Source: Sipunculus nudus (Eukaryota; Annelida; Sipuncula; Golfingiida; Sipunculidae). Taken from it: a stretch of DNA of 64,000 nt. A program made the translations under genes and the position numbers. A model generated the notes under the pieces. It searched no databases. It was not told where the DNA came from and saw nothing but the letters and a program-made list of their open reading frames with translations. Where the stretch lies: NCBI GenBank assembly GCA_026874595.1, contig CM049314.1, positions 58,514,300 through 58,578,299 on the forward strand, written 5' to 3'. Position 1 is the stretch's first letter. The number at the start of each line of letters is the position of its first letter. Shown here piece after piece: positions 22,121 through 33,329 of the stretch.

Positions 22121-22659
22121 GTATTGTGGTGTGTAAACGCAAATATGGTGATGTTACTGCCCTCATATCTCGGGATTCCCGAGGGCTAGGACTTAGCAAC
22201 ACATATATCTGATAGCACACATACTGCTATTGGAGATTTGAGCGCTAACTCGTTTTTGCCCAAACATGGACTTCCTGCCTTTTGCCTTAGCACGGCAGTT
22301 GAATTCTAGCCCATTTTCCAGTCTATTTTTTTTCTGACATACGCATTTTAACTCAAGGAATCAAATGTGACCATTAAAATTATCATACGTTATATATTTT
22401 CTTCAATATCTTACGATGTTGCTCACAAGCCGGTGAGCTGTCATGGCCGATCACCCGGCACTCTAAGCTAGGAAAGACTAGATAATTTTAGTTTTATCGA
22501 GCCAATTTCTCTCTCAAGCAAAACGTACACATTATTAATCCATTAAATATTATTATACTCATTTTGAAAGTGATAAAATCAAGAATTTTTTTAGATTTCC
22601 CTAGTTCTAGTGCCGAGGCGGACTGTCAGATTGCATAGGTTTGAAATGGCAGTTGGGAG

Positions 22660-22669
22660 GTCACGTGAC
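22660..22669. promoter_or_regulatory. Palindromic E-box GTCACGTGAC
   Basis: A perfect 10-bp CACGTG-type E-box with a GT/AC extension, the form preferred by USF/TFE-like bHLH-zip factors. A GCACGTG and a GTGGGCG follow within 60 bp. No gene start was identified nearby, so function is not shown. Confidence 0.25.
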
Positions 22670-23116
22670 ATGAAACCCAAATGTAAACAATAACAGACTG
22701 CACGTGTTTTAGTGGGCGTTGTCTGATCCTGTGCCTTCTAAAAACGCGGTGGAATGAGAGTGGTTGTAATGAAACTCTACGTCCATTAACTAATGTTACT
22801 TATATTTCTGCTCATGAAGCACCTCATCGGGACATATATCTGCTTAATTATTGTTATAAACTCAATTTAAGGATGACTACTGATTTTAAGATCATCAAAA
22901 GTTGGTAGGATGGGATTGTTTTGTATGTTATTTAACAAAGATATTCATGAAATATTTTATTGAAACATAAATACCATAATTTCGTGCATATAGCAAAATA
23001 CTGGAACTTTGGCGCTGCCTCTGTAAATTAAGTATTATTCATATTTTAAAAATTCTCAATAAATAGATTTATTTCCTGTTTCACAGAACAAATTAATAAT
23101 CCTTTGTCGCCACACA

Positions 23117-23124
23117 CATATATA

Positions 23125-23176
<52 letters not shown>
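23117..23176. repeat. (TA)n microsatellite
   Basis: About 60 bp of nearly pure TA. Confidence 0.95.
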
Positions 23177-23177
<1 letters not shown>

Positions 23178-23179
23178 CA

Positions 23180-25200
23180 ATCACTTAAACCACTTATTCT
23201 GATTACTTATTTGAACTTTTCTCTGTGTTAGTGAATGAAGTCTGCATGGTCAGTAAACATATTCGGCGAATAGCCATTCTGGGTTTGGTCCTTCGCCTAA
23301 TTAAAAAAAAATCATAAGAAAAATGCTATTGGTTTATTTTCCAACTGTCAGGATAAGGTCATCTAACTGTTGTAGTGTTCGCGGAATCTTTTGCGTGGGG
23401 AAATAGAAAACACAAAGGATGAGACGTCAGTTGGTAGAGACAGAAGAATATTTTAAGATGGGTCTTATAGAAACCCAAAATGATTTTCATCATCACAAAA
23501 CATAACCATGTTATACAAATATTAACTTAAAGAAGAAGTGTATTACTCAAATTAATGTTTTTTTTTAGTGTAGTGTTACTCCGGTATGTTAGATAAGGAA
23601 TGGGTCGTGTACATGTACCGGTAAGTGTGTGTGTGCCGAATATTGTAGTAATCCTATAAATAACATGTATAACTTATATATCACTTTAAAATATTTTTTA
23701 TTAAAAAAAAAAAAAAAAAGGTTTGCCTAAATTACCCATTTTATTTGTTTCTGCATTGCTAAAAGATGTATAATCTTGTTTATGGAACAATTCTGGTTTA
23801 ACGATCGGCTTCATTTTTTTAACATTCCCTAGCGAGGTGTCTTTGAAAACATAGATGTTCACGTTTACAGCAATAAAAACATCAGGTTTGTTCATGCAGG
23901 TTTCCCTCACCGGGTTAAAGCACTTTGAAAAAAAAATGTACGTTTTCAATAAGGTTATGTTATTATCCCTTTTTCTGTTTGTCTTGCATAACTTCATGGA
24001 AACCTTGAGGAAAGAGAAGTTTTGCGACAAGGAGAGATTTGGTTTAATTTTCACTTGCGAATTTTAGATTCTTCTTGCTCGTCTTCTTCACTGCTCTTGG
24101 TTCTATAAATATTTGTTCCTCATATTTCAAAGCACACACTGATCGATACATTCATGTAGGTATGCCTGTGTGTAAATATACGTATACATCATGTATACCC
24201 AAACGTTTTTTTTTTTTTTTTGGCAGGGGAGTTTTTAGTACTTCTTGCAGAGAAACACACACCCGTGACTCCAAACCATCTCTTTTCAGATATGAACCCA
24301 TAACAAACCTCCTCCAAGTGTCATTCAATATTATATTGCCTCATGGGATGACACAACTGTATTTTTTACATATAGGCCTAATGCTGGTCATAACAAACTT
24401 TCATTTGTATGTGCACGCACGCGTTGAACTTATGATAGTTACATTGTTACATATCAAAACCGTAATGTTACAAGTTCAAGAGGCATACAAAAGAGCTGAA
24501 AATAAAAATACACATTCTGTGAACTTATATTAATTTCTGCCCATATAAAGTAACAACGATAACAGTCCAGTGTGTGTATCTGGTAAAAATGGGGATATTT
24601 CGTAAAAGAAAAAGTTGGCTGACATGTGGTCGATAATCAGAAAAACCAAATCAGGTTAATTATATTCTCTATGGAGACAATAATGTGTGAATTGAAGTTA
24701 TAGTGTCATATAACATATTTTCTTTCAAAATAATTCTTGATGACAAAACTTTCAGAATCTTCGAAGTCAAACGAAGTCTTGTTTGAGCAAACTCCACAAG
24801 TGCCATAAAAAATCTGTCTGACAATAAATATATTTTATACCTTCATGCCGATACACCAAAATGAAACGTTAAAAAAATTATTTCAATAGGCCTGCTTCTA
24901 CAAAACTGCATATAAGGCGCGGTAATCATACGTGCATACAGTATAAGTGAGTCGATGCTTTTGCCGGTCATTTCCATTTTTTTTCCACTGCCGCCGGTCA
25001 TGTTCGTTTTTCTACTGTCGTGCGTGGACTGTTATTACAGTATATTAAGGACTCGTATTTAAAAGAAATTTATGTAACGGCCAATACGTTATAATACGCC
25101 TACCTTGTTCACTCGATGTGTCATTTTATAAATCCCTACAAACAAACGTGTTAAAGAATTACTGCGTACATCACTCGCCAGTGTCGACATGTGCGAGTTC
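23180..25200. other. No supported gene
   Basis: Contains overlapping ORFs of 117 (minus, 23701-24054) and 152 codons (plus, 24075-24533). Both are interrupted by homopolymer-encoded Phe runs and lack motifs or splice context, so I do not call them genes. Confidence 0.45.
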
Positions 25201-25221
25201 GCGTTTCGAGGTCATGTCAAA

Positions 25222-25494
25222 CCGGAAGGCTGACGTAATCCCACAATCAAAAGGGACATCAAAGTTTTTGGATTTGGAGTAGCGCTGCGAAACCAAAATT
25301 GATGTTTTTTTTTACATTTAATGAGGATACATTTCTGGTCATTCGCTGGTTATATAATCCTGCACTGCAATAATCTGCCGAGCTCACGCAACTACACGTG
25401 CTAGATATTATTGCCAAACACCATGTCACTCCGCCGCTATTACCATATAAGGTAGACGCGCACTGCGCATGCGACCCGATCCCGCGGGATCGGG
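25222..25494. promoter_or_regulatory. Candidate promoter: ETS, CRE, NRF1 sites and a 20-bp palindrome
   Basis: ACCGGAAG (ETS core, 25221-25228) is directly followed by TGACGTAA (CRE/ATF-like, 25231-25238). TGCGCATGCG (NRF1-like, 25464-25473) lies beside a perfect 20-bp palindrome at 25475-25494 (half site CCCGATCCCG). The local GC and CpG content is higher than in the flanks. Such clusters mark TATA-less promoters in animals. Which gene it would serve is open; a plus-strand transcript into the exon at 31316 is one option, with the Ngaro-like element lying in the intron. Confidence 0.35.
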
Positions 25495-25539
25495 TGGTGG
25501 GTCTTTAACTGAGGGGTATTTACAAGCCCGGTAGCTTAA

Positions 25540-26040
25540 AGAATATGAGTAACAGAGACCTAATTTAAGATGTCCAGGAAGATTTTTCATGTACCTTCTT
25601 AGATGTTTAAATAACAGATTCTAGGTTGAATGGTTACGATTTGTACCCTGTTAACGGACGAATGCATCTTTGAAGGTCTCAAAAATAGAGGGAAATAAAT
25701 CCGTAAAAATTCGAAAAAAATTCAGTTGGCGCCACCAGTCTGCTGGACCTGATAAAGCACGCCATACACTCAATGCATTAGTTCTTCATATACTGAAGCT
25801 TTTGTAACACATTTATAATTATTAATTTCCTTTTAATTTAATAATTTCAGGTTTCCAAGGAATTTTTCATGGACCTCCTTAGATATCAAGTTAGAAGATT
25901 CTAGGTCCAGCGGTAACGATTTGTGCCTGGTTGACGGACAGACGGACAGACAGACAAACAGAGGGACGGACGACAGACAAAGAGCGACCAGTAAAGCTTA
26001 GGCTGACTGAAAGTAAGCTAAGCTAAAAGCTGTTGCGCAA
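25540..26040. repeat. Mollusc-type interspersed repeat, copy 2
   Basis: Motif chain AGAGACCTAATTT, CCAAGGAATTTTTCATGGACC, GATTCTAGGT-CA-CGGTAACGATTTGTGCC, then a GACGGACAGACGGAC run and a CAAAGAGCGACCAGTAAAGCTTAGG tail. Two sub-units are visible (25540 and 25850). The strand of the element is not known. Confidence 0.75.
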
Positions 26041-26360
26041 AACGGCGTGCTCACGGAAGTACCCGTTCAGGCATGTGATCGTGTACTCAGAAATTTAGCG
26101 TAACTCGTTCAAGGAGAACGCAAAATTCTAATTTAACATACCTGTTGTATCAATAAACATGACCGAAATTGGCTGAATACACGCTCTCTTAAAAAAATGT
26201 CAAATAAAGAACGGTGATAATGCAATAGGCTGCTGGTGTTCTGGTTTGTCAGATTTTTACCAGTTGGTGGTACTGTTTACAGAATAATGGGGAACGTAAC
26301 ATGATAACGAGGACACCATATACTGAAATGAACTGGGGTAAGGGAAATAGCATTGCATTA

Positions 26361-26507
26361 AGTGGCAATTATAGTAGTTAATTCTTTTTAGCCAACCACG
26401 GGGACCCGACCGCGGGAGGGGGGTCGCGTCACGCTTCACCGATCTTTACTATTGTTGCCACTTGGCAAAGTGAAAACACGCCAGTTGCTCGGTCGCCGTG
26501 GTACAAG
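26361..26507 (+). repeat. Ngaro A1 repeat
   Basis: 147 bp matching 30763-30910 with few differences. It begins AGTGGCAATTA, contains CCACTTGGCAAAGTGAAAAC, and ends GGTACAAG. Confidence 0.9.
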
Positions 26508-26581
26508 AAACCACGTGTACCGGTAGTTAAATTTTCGTAGGTTAAGGGGCCTTTAATTGCGTCTCACAATATTTAAGCAGA

Positions 26582-27076
26582 ATGAACCAGGAAGAGAACC
26601 AGGAATTAGAACAACAGAAACCTCGCCTTTGCACCTCTTGTGGTAGGCCGTGTAAAGGCCACGAGGGGCCTTATGGCCCTCAATGTAAGCACCATGTCCC
26701 GCAGGGCACTCCAGTGATAGAGAGCCAATTGGGAAAGTGCAGTGATTTTCAGTATTCTGCAGACTAAAAGAATGACAGTATGAACATCCTTATGGAACAA
26801 ATGCAGAAATCTCGCCTTTGCACCTCTTGTGGTAGGCCGTGTAAAGGCCACGAGGGGCCTTATGGCCCTCAATGTAAGCACCATGTCCCGCAGGGCACTC
26901 CAGTGATAGAGAGCCAATTGGGAAAGTGCAGTGATTTTCAGCATTCTGCAGACTCAAAGAATGACAGTATGAACATCCTTATCGAACAAATGCAGAACGT
27001 GAATTTGGACCTTACGGCTCTCATAGAGACACAGGCCACTCTTACAAAACTTGTTATGTCGTGCATCAAGGGCTAG
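26582..27076 (+). pseudogene. Ngaro ORF1 start with duplicated zinc-binding module
   Basis: An ATG at 26582 opens an ORF encoding LCTSCGRPCKGHEGPYGPQC, a compact Cys/His module (CxxC...C...H...C). After an in-frame TAA at 26765-26767, a second copy of the same block follows (26780-27076). The two blocks, about 26610-26800 and 26802-26992, are nearly identical at 192-bp spacing, a recent tandem duplication. The second block continues into MNILIEQMQNVNLDLTALIE, a likely coiled segment. The role is probably nucleic-acid binding by a gag-like protein (inference). Confidence 0.7.
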
Positions 27077-27590
27077 CACATTCAGCTACTAACCAGTGTG
27101 ACGCAAAAGAGGCCGAGCAACCAGTTTCAGGTCCCGAAGTGACAGTGCAGCCTAAGACGCCTCAGCTAGGCTTGTCTGAAAAGGTGATAGCAGTAGCCCA
27201 GCTTGGTGAGTACGTGAACTTACTTGACTTTTTATCTAATGCAGAAAGTTGTAGTCAGGAGCTAGAAGCCATCCTGGTGAATGGTATGTTAGAAATGCAC
27301 CCTAAGAAGCCTAAACCGGTCATAGACAATTTTAACTGTTGGCTATCTACATGGACAAACTTTGAAAGAGTCGTTATACATAAATACCCACAATTGTACA
27401 CAAACTTGGCCGTGTACCGCACCTTCGTGCAAGAGTGGGATAAAAAAATACGTTTGGCTAGCGGTTTACGCGTATGACGTAAGACATCGTACAAAACTCT
27501 CAGGGACGGCTCACCCATTTCAGTTCCACATAGTAAATACGGACTTATACGCTACAATTTTGGAAGCTACAGCCATTAGGAAAGGTGATA
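27061..27590 (+). pseudogene. Ngaro gag-like domain
   Basis: Reads KVIAVAQLGEYVNLLDFL, then a W-rich stretch (FNCWLSTWTNFERVVI) and YPQLYTNLAVYRTFVQEW. The spacing of W and the L-Y-x-x-Y motif recalls the capsid-like region of DIRS-order ORF1 proteins. It overlaps the previous ORF by 16 bases in another frame, and the next part continues from 27362 in a third frame near 27450, so at least two frameshifts have occurred. Confidence 0.6.
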
Positions 27591-28771
27591 TTAGATGTTT
27601 TAAGTGCCGTTCTCATTCCCATTCCGTTCGAGAATGCCCCTTTCGGGCAGAGCTAGCCCAGAAAGAGGCGAGCGACACCTATCATCAGGACCAGAGTGCC
27701 CCTCGTAACTCGAGTATCGGGCGTAAGGCAAGCTCGGAACGATGGTTTCACAATGGGGCAGAAGGATGCAACAACTATCAGATCGGTCGATGCAGTTTCC
27801 CAGCTTGTAAGAGAGCCCATGTGTGCCGGAACTGTAAAGGACCTGACCCGTACAACCAATGTAAAAAGTGTAATCCGAACTACATCGCCATTAAATTTAC
27901 CGGCATGGAAGGAAGCATTACGATTACATCCGGACCAAATTTCGTAAACAGATTACTTTATGGTATAGAGCATGGAGTGAGAATAGGGCACAATGGCCCC
28001 CGAGAAACACGTGTAAGTCCCAACTGGCCATCCACGAAAACCCACGCGGCCGTGGTCAAAGAATCCATTGATAAAGACCTGAAGCTCAAACACAGGGCAG
28101 GGCCATTTTCACAACCACAATTCCGACATTTTGTCGCTTCGCCGTTAGGAGTGTATCACAAGAAGCGCTCAGACAAATATCGTGTCATACACGATCTCTC
28201 GTGGCCGCCGGGCCAAGCTGTAAACCATTACATTACCGATAAGGAATGTGCCGTACGTTATATATCTATGGATCAGGTGGTCACAATCGTGAAATCCTAC
28301 GGGAAAACGCCTTACTCGCTAAGCTTGACCTTAAGGACGCTTACAGACATATCGTTGTCGCTCCAGGGGACTGCGAACTAGTTGGAAGTTCCTTGCCAGT
28401 AACGGACTCCGAAGGGATAGAACGCGTAGAATATTTCGTCGATCTTGTGCTCCCGTTCGGGCTTCGTAGTTCGGCTCGTCTCTAACGATTATGACGACGC
28501 TCTTCAGTACGTAATGCGCGACAGGGGAGCGGCAGTCGTGGAGGATTACCTAGACGATTACGTCACTTGCGGATCTCCGGCATCAAGCCAGTGTAATGAT
28601 AATCTGAAGATTATGCTGAAGAGTTGCGAGGACCTGGGTTTTACCGTCCAGCCTTCTAAAGTGACCAGCCCCTCTACACGTATGGAATACCTTGGTATTA
28701 TTATTGACACAGAAATGATGGCGCTTCAGATTTCCGAGGAAAGAATGTCCGAAGTCATAAGCGAACTATGA
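27590..28771 (+). pseudogene. Ngaro zinc knuckle and reverse transcriptase
   Basis: A knuckle of CxxC-x4-H-x4-C form (CFKCRSHSHSVREC, near 27597-27640) is followed by a CCCH-like finger (27765-27850). RT begins at FVASPLGVYHKK...YRVIHDLSWP (28130-28205), continues after a frameshift near 28310 as LLAKLDLKDAYRHI, then VLPFGLRS, and after another break VVEDYLDDYVTC (catalytic DD, 28540-28565) and PSKVTSP...YLGIIIDT. The motif order is that of DIRS/Ngaro RTs. All three catalytic Asp positions are kept, although the frame is broken at least twice. Confidence 0.85.
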
Positions 28772-29019
28772 CTTTGGAGGGAGAAGCGCACCTGTAAACC
28801 CGCGAGCTTCTATCTTTGATAGGAAACGTTTGTCGCTAAGGTAGTTCGGCCGGGTAGAACATTCACTAGACGCCTTATTGACTTAGCAAAGAAAGTCAAG
28901 CATCTGCATCACCGAACGCGGCTAAGTAAAGCTGCACGTGGAAGACATCGGCTGGTGGTTAGAGTATTTGCCATCATGGAACAGATTAAGCTTGTTCTAC
29001 GATTCCGACTGGACAGTCA

Positions 29020-29415
29020 ATGCAGATTTGTGGTTCGTTCAGTGACGAACGAGGCGGCCTCGCACAGAAAATTATCGCCTGGCGGGAATTGCATGCTCTC
29101 GTTTTAGCGGCAGCCACGTGGGGACATAAATGCGCCAGAAAAAATGTTTTGTTCCATTGCGATAATATGACAATTGTGAACATTCTGCAAAAAGGCGCGT
29201 CTAAAAATGATAAGATTATGTCATTACTGCTATCACTATTCTTTATATGTGCTAATAACAATTTTATGTGTAGTGCCGAACACGTCCCAGGGGCCAAAAA
29301 CCCGGCCGCCGACGGCTTCTCTCGCTGGCAAATTGCGAGATTTAAAGCGCCTGATCCACAGGCTAATGAGCACATGACAGAGATTGGGCGTATCCCCTTG
29401 GATGTTTTATCTTAA
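29020..29415 (+). pseudogene. Ngaro RNase H domain
   Basis: The frame 29020-29415 encodes SFSDERGG, ELHALVLAA, FHCDNMTIVN and HVPGAKNPAADGFSR. These hold the acidic residues of RNase H (E in ELHAL, D in HCDN, D in AADGFSR); the first Asp falls in SDERGG. It ends before a TAA, and a spacer of about 160 bp leads to the recombinase. Confidence 0.8.
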
Positions 29416-29575
29416 ACGAAGGGTTAGTGGTAACTTACTTAATTTCCTTAAATGTATATCAGTTTATTTCAGATGACAGTCGACTGTTACAAAGCGAGGC
29501 CAGAGAGCTGGTGAGAGGAGGCCTTAAATCATCCACCCCACCAGACGGAAATATGAAGTAGGACAGAAACAGTAT

Positions 29576-30400
29576 TTGGACTTTAATGTGAGATATAATC
29601 TAAGAGCTGTACCGGCATCAGAGGACACGCTCCTCATGTTTATAGCTTGGTTGCATCGCCGCTCTCTTAAGCATAGCACTGAGTCCGTATATCTGGCTGC
29701 AGTTAGATCATTACATATTGAAGAAGGTCATTTAATTCCACTTACTAACGCCCTCAGGGTTAAGAGGGCACTTTGTGCCAGCCATCAAAACTATTAGCGG
29801 CCCACCGTCAAGAAAACTGCCGATAACATATAATATCTGTTAAATGTCATTACTACTTCTTACCAACACAAACTATTGTGGTCAGCGATGACCTTGGCAT
29901 ATTACGCCTGTTTTAGAGCAGCTGAATTTACTGTGTCTGGGAGTTTTGATCACAGACGCTACCTTTCATTAGGTAGTATTCAAATACTAAATTCGCCGTC
30001 TTTGCATATGAGACTGCATTTAAAACAATCCAAAACGGACCGGCACTGCCATGGCGTCGACATGTACATTGGCTGCTCCAAATCACAGGTTTGCGCAGTG
30101 TGTGCAATGATCCAGTACTTACAGGTGAGAAATGGCTTGCCTCAAAATTGTGCCACATATGCCCTTTATCGATTCCAAAACAATGTTATCTTGTCAAAGT
30201 CATTATTCTCAAGTCAAATGCGTTTGCTACTGGCGGCCGCGGGATTAACTGGGAATTTCTCCAGTCACTCCATGCGTCGGGGTTTCGCCACTGATGCTGC
30301 CGCGGCACAGCTTCGGGACTGGGACATTAAATCTCAGGACGCTGGAGAAGCCATGTCTACCAATCATACATAGAAACGCCCGCTTACATTAAGCTGAGTT
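29576..30400 (+). pseudogene. Ngaro tyrosine recombinase, frameshifted before the catalytic tyrosine
   Basis: N-terminal SAM-like part (TLLMFIAWLHRRSLKHSTES, 29630-29690), a break near 29797-29876, then the catalytic part: YACFRAAEF (first Arg), SSHSMRRGFAT (H-x-x-R, near 30265-30295), and LRDWDIKS. A one-base loss near 30335 throws the main frame off. In the next frame GRWRSHVYQSYI follows, with the W/H-box and the nucleophile Tyr at 30367-30369. All catalytic residues are therefore present but split between frames. Confidence 0.8.
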
Positions 30401-30404
30401 GTAA

Positions 30405-30590
30405 AACGCTTGGCTCTCTCCGCTGGCGACCCGGGTTCGATCCCCGGCGTGGCTATGAGAGTGGGTTGTAGTTGCCCGTCCAAGGCCGGTGGTTTTCTCC
30501 GGGTACTGCGGTTTCCTCAACCCCTGCAGACTACCGAACGCCATCACCTGAGCCATGGAGAGTGCCTCGATTAGTTATAATAACTATTTG
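30405..30590 (+). mobile_element. tRNA-like SINE fragment inside the Ngaro 3' region
   Basis: Box B-like CCGGGTTCGATCCCCGG (30431-30447), then GGTGGTTTTCTCCGGGTACTGCGGTTTCCTC, a body common in invertebrate SINEs. Box A is weak. It lies between the recombinase and B1, so it is either part of the element or a later insertion. Confidence 0.6.
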
Positions 30591-30700
30591 TACAATCCAT
30601 GTAAAATAAATAAGTTTTTATCAAAATCGGCATCGCAAACAGGGTAGCTAGCTATTGTGACTCGAGACTCGCGGTATCTTAGGTTGATTCGGGCTTTTAT

Positions 30701-30759
30701 CTGAGGTCCAAAATATTTCAGAATCCTCATTTTTTATGTGCGAGAAATGCGTGAAGTGG
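30701..30759 (+). repeat. Ngaro B1 repeat
   Basis: 59 bp (CTGAGGTCCAAAATATTTCA start, GAAATGCGTGAAGTGG end) matching 31109-31167 with two or three differences. Confidence 0.9.
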
Positions 30760-30762
30760 TTT

Positions 30763-31108
30763 AGTGGCAATTAAAGTAGTTAATTCTTTTTAGCCAAACA
30801 CGGGGACCCGACCGTGGGAGGGAGGACGCGTCACGCTTCACCGATCCTTTACTATTGTTGCCACTTGGCAAAGTGAAAACACGCCAGTTGCTCGGTCGCT
30901 GTGGTACAAGCAAAAAATAAAATAAACCACCCATGCCCTCCCAGCTATTCCACTGCGGCTCATTGCACACATTTCTTATATCATTTCCCCTATACCTCCG
31001 TGTTTTGATTTTTTGGTTCCTTTGCACTTTGTCTTTTATGCACCATTCTTTGTTAGCTGGGTTTTATTCAGGCCCTACGAACCGCCGATATCTGTTAAAG
31101 GTCTGGTT
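30763..31108 (+). repeat. Ngaro A2 repeat
   Basis: The first 148 bp match A1. The remaining ~200 bp up to B2 have no counterpart near A1, so A1 is shortened or A2 carries extra sequence. Confidence 0.8.
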
Positions 31109-31167
31109 CTGAGGTCCAAAATATTTCAGAATCCTCTTGTTTTATGTGCGAGAAATGCGTGAAGTGG
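31109..31167 (+). repeat. Ngaro B2 repeat
   Basis: Direct copy of B1; taken as the right end of the element. Confidence 0.88.
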
Positions 31168-31315
31168 CTAAGGGATTAATCAACTATAAGATGGTAAAGA
31201 GGATGTCCACTGAAACCAGGGTCCCCTTATGATCTCTTGTTAGTCTTGTACATTAGTTCTGATGTACTTAAAACACATAATGAAACACTCGTGATGCTCC
31301 TTTTTCCTGTTTTAG

Positions 31316-31475
31316 GCTCACCTTGAGTCCAAACTCGCCCATCTGGAATCATATTCTATGGCAGCAACCATGCTCCTTAGAAATCTCTTTACAGAGCAAG
31401 AAACCTTAGGAAAGACACTGAAGGGTGCAGGTGGGAAACCCGCCGTTTACCAAGAACAGATGTCTATAATCTACA
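31316..31475 (+). CDS. Possible internal exon, BEN-domain-like
   Basis: A strong acceptor (tttttcctgttttag) and a consensus donor (gtgagt) enclose 160 nt that are open in frame 0: AHLESKLAHLESYSMAATML, then LLRNLFTEQETLGKTLKG and GGKPAVYQEQM. The LLR-LFT-x-E-x-L and GKPA segment resembles the start of BEN-type DNA-binding domains in animal proteins. It begins 150 bp right of the Ngaro element, which would lie in the preceding intron. No partner exon with matching phase was found, so the gene model is incomplete. It could also be a transposon gene fragment. Confidence 0.4.
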
Positions 31476-31723
31476 GTGAGTATGAGGATTTACACAAAAA
31501 AAAACATTGTGTAAATAGGATGAAGATTTAAAATAGTTAGACCTTTATAGGACTCCTCAGATCGCGATTGGTTCAAGATAAATCAAAAGCTTTGTAGAAC
31601 TAAAATAAGTATAGAATTATGTTGCATTAATATTGCTTTAAATCATTTCATATTATTGACTACAGTTAATTATTTGCATTATCAGTAACTTATTTTTTCT
31701 CCTTTCCGGGTTTAATCATCAAG

Positions 31724-31822
31724 AAGTTTAGCAAATCCCAAATACAGTACAAGCTGAGTGACCTGCTGAAACCACCAAGGACGAAAAGAACTGAAAAAAA
31801 GCACATATGTTTCAATAAATGA
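31724..31822 (+). CDS. Possible last exon of the same transcript (weak)
   Basis: After a pyrimidine-rich tract and AG, 32 codons (KFSKSQIQYKLSDLLKPPRT...) run to TGA at 31820, which overlaps an AATAAA (31814-31819). The phase does not match the exon ending at 31475 directly, so an extra exon would be needed, or this is chance. Confidence 0.2.
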   Translation, partial: KFSKSQIQYKLSDLLKPPRTKRTEKKHICFNK

Positions 31823-31829
31823 TCACTTT

Positions 31830-32438
31830 CCTTTATCTATTCTGTTCGTTTATTATGTACATCAGTACATACAGCTGTGCCAATACTTAAATATTAAAGG
31901 GATATAGAAAAAGGAATATGAACGGTATCCGTTTGGAACAATATGAGTGTTGTGATAATATCACTAGTGGTGACTTTACCGTCTACTGAATTTGTCATGT
32001 CTGCTTTTCTAGAAAAAATGTACAAGGGTTCCGTGGCTTAATGACTCAATACTAAATATTCATGTTAAAACTACTAGATTTAAGGGGGTGAATAGATGGT
32101 TATTAGTAACATGCTGTTGATAACTAAGACTTAAAGAAATATACATTTTTTGTTATAAGAATTAAGTAATTTAAATTTATGATTTTCTATAGATTTGTTC
32201 AGTTGTAACCACTGGTCAAACATCCATATGCTCTGAGATAAAATCCAATTATATCGCATGCCCGTGGCGTCATCCCTCAAATGGGCTTCCACATAAAACC
32301 AGGTCATTCACAGACCGTCCATCCAGACTTTCGGAGATTTCTCTCTGTAACATCAAAACCGTTCATATCAACTGCAGCTTTAAGATTCAATTGTTTAGGT
32401 TAAATTGTCCGTAAGCAACTCAGTTCTTGATAGCTACA

Positions 32439-32498
<60 letters not shown>

Positions 32499-33300
32499 TT
32501 TCAGGTTTGTCAAGCTTTTTTATATATTAAAGGATGTAATCTATAAATTCATGAATAAATAAATGGAAAGTTCCAATTGTTTTGTAATTGACGGTGCATC
32601 CAATTTAACTTATTTTTGTACGAATAGTTAATTAATATAAATGAAGTTATTAAATGAAAGTAAACCAGCGAAATGAAATATTCAATTTTTTAAATTTATC
32701 CATTAAAAGTTGTGAGCAGATATGTTTCATCAATTGAACTGGCAGCGAAATATATAAACCATGATCTCCTTTTAAAAAAAATATTAGTAATTCTCTTCAG
32801 TAACAAGAATTAAGCCCATGAGTGATGACGATCAACTGAATCTTACCCACCGCCAAAGAACATAGCACATACACATGGTTGGTTTACACCAAAAGCTGTG
32901 GGTTACAAAGTGCCTTTTACCAAAACATGTGTGCATATAAGGTTTGAACATCTGAGGTTTAATGACTATGATTTGTTAACACTGAGTACGTTTGTCTTTT
33001 TTTCTCAAAAAGAGACAAAAGGGTCTTACATTTACTCTGTGTATAGGACTGTGCATGATTATGGATGAATGTAACACAGTGTAAAGTGAATATACTTATT
33101 CACCTCTATCCCAACTATTACAGTCATGATATTCAGTAAGTGTAGAATATAATTTTTGCTCATGTGAAAAAAAGGTCAGCATAATTTTTGCCATATGATA
33201 CTAACATTCCAAGATCAATGTATGGTAAGTAAAAGTTCATCTTATAGTCGAACATTAAAATCACCAGATAGCAAACTAGGTTAACTGAAAGTTAAATAAA
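31830..33300. other. No gene seen; contains a (TA)n microsatellite
   Basis: AT-rich sequence with pure TA at about 32443-32496. No coding signal. Confidence 0.6.
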
Positions 33301-33329
33301 GCTGCAAATATGAGTACTCACAAGGGCTT

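Larger units (their letters stand above)
26361..31167 (+). mobile_element. Ngaro-type (DIRS-order) tyrosine-recombinase retroelement, broken
   Basis: Order on the plus strand: A1 repeat, gag-like ORFs with zinc fingers, reverse transcriptase, RNase H, tyrosine recombinase, B1, A2, B2. The split direct repeats A1 (26361-26507) and A2 (from 30763), and B1 (30701-30759) and B2 (31109-31167), are the A1-B1A2B2 layout of Ngaro elements. The enzyme order RT-RNase H-YR without an aspartic protease or integrase agrees. Several frameshifts break the coding region, so this copy cannot act by itself. Length is about 4.8 kb, normal for the group. Confidence 0.85.

Noticed and set aside
24075..24533. 152-codon plus-strand ORF
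   Set aside because: Contains a homopolymer-encoded Phe run, no domain, and no splice or promoter context.
30405..30590. Functional tRNA in the Ngaro element
   Set aside because: Only the B-box region fits; the following GGTTTTCTCCGGGTACTGCGG body marks a SINE-like fragment.
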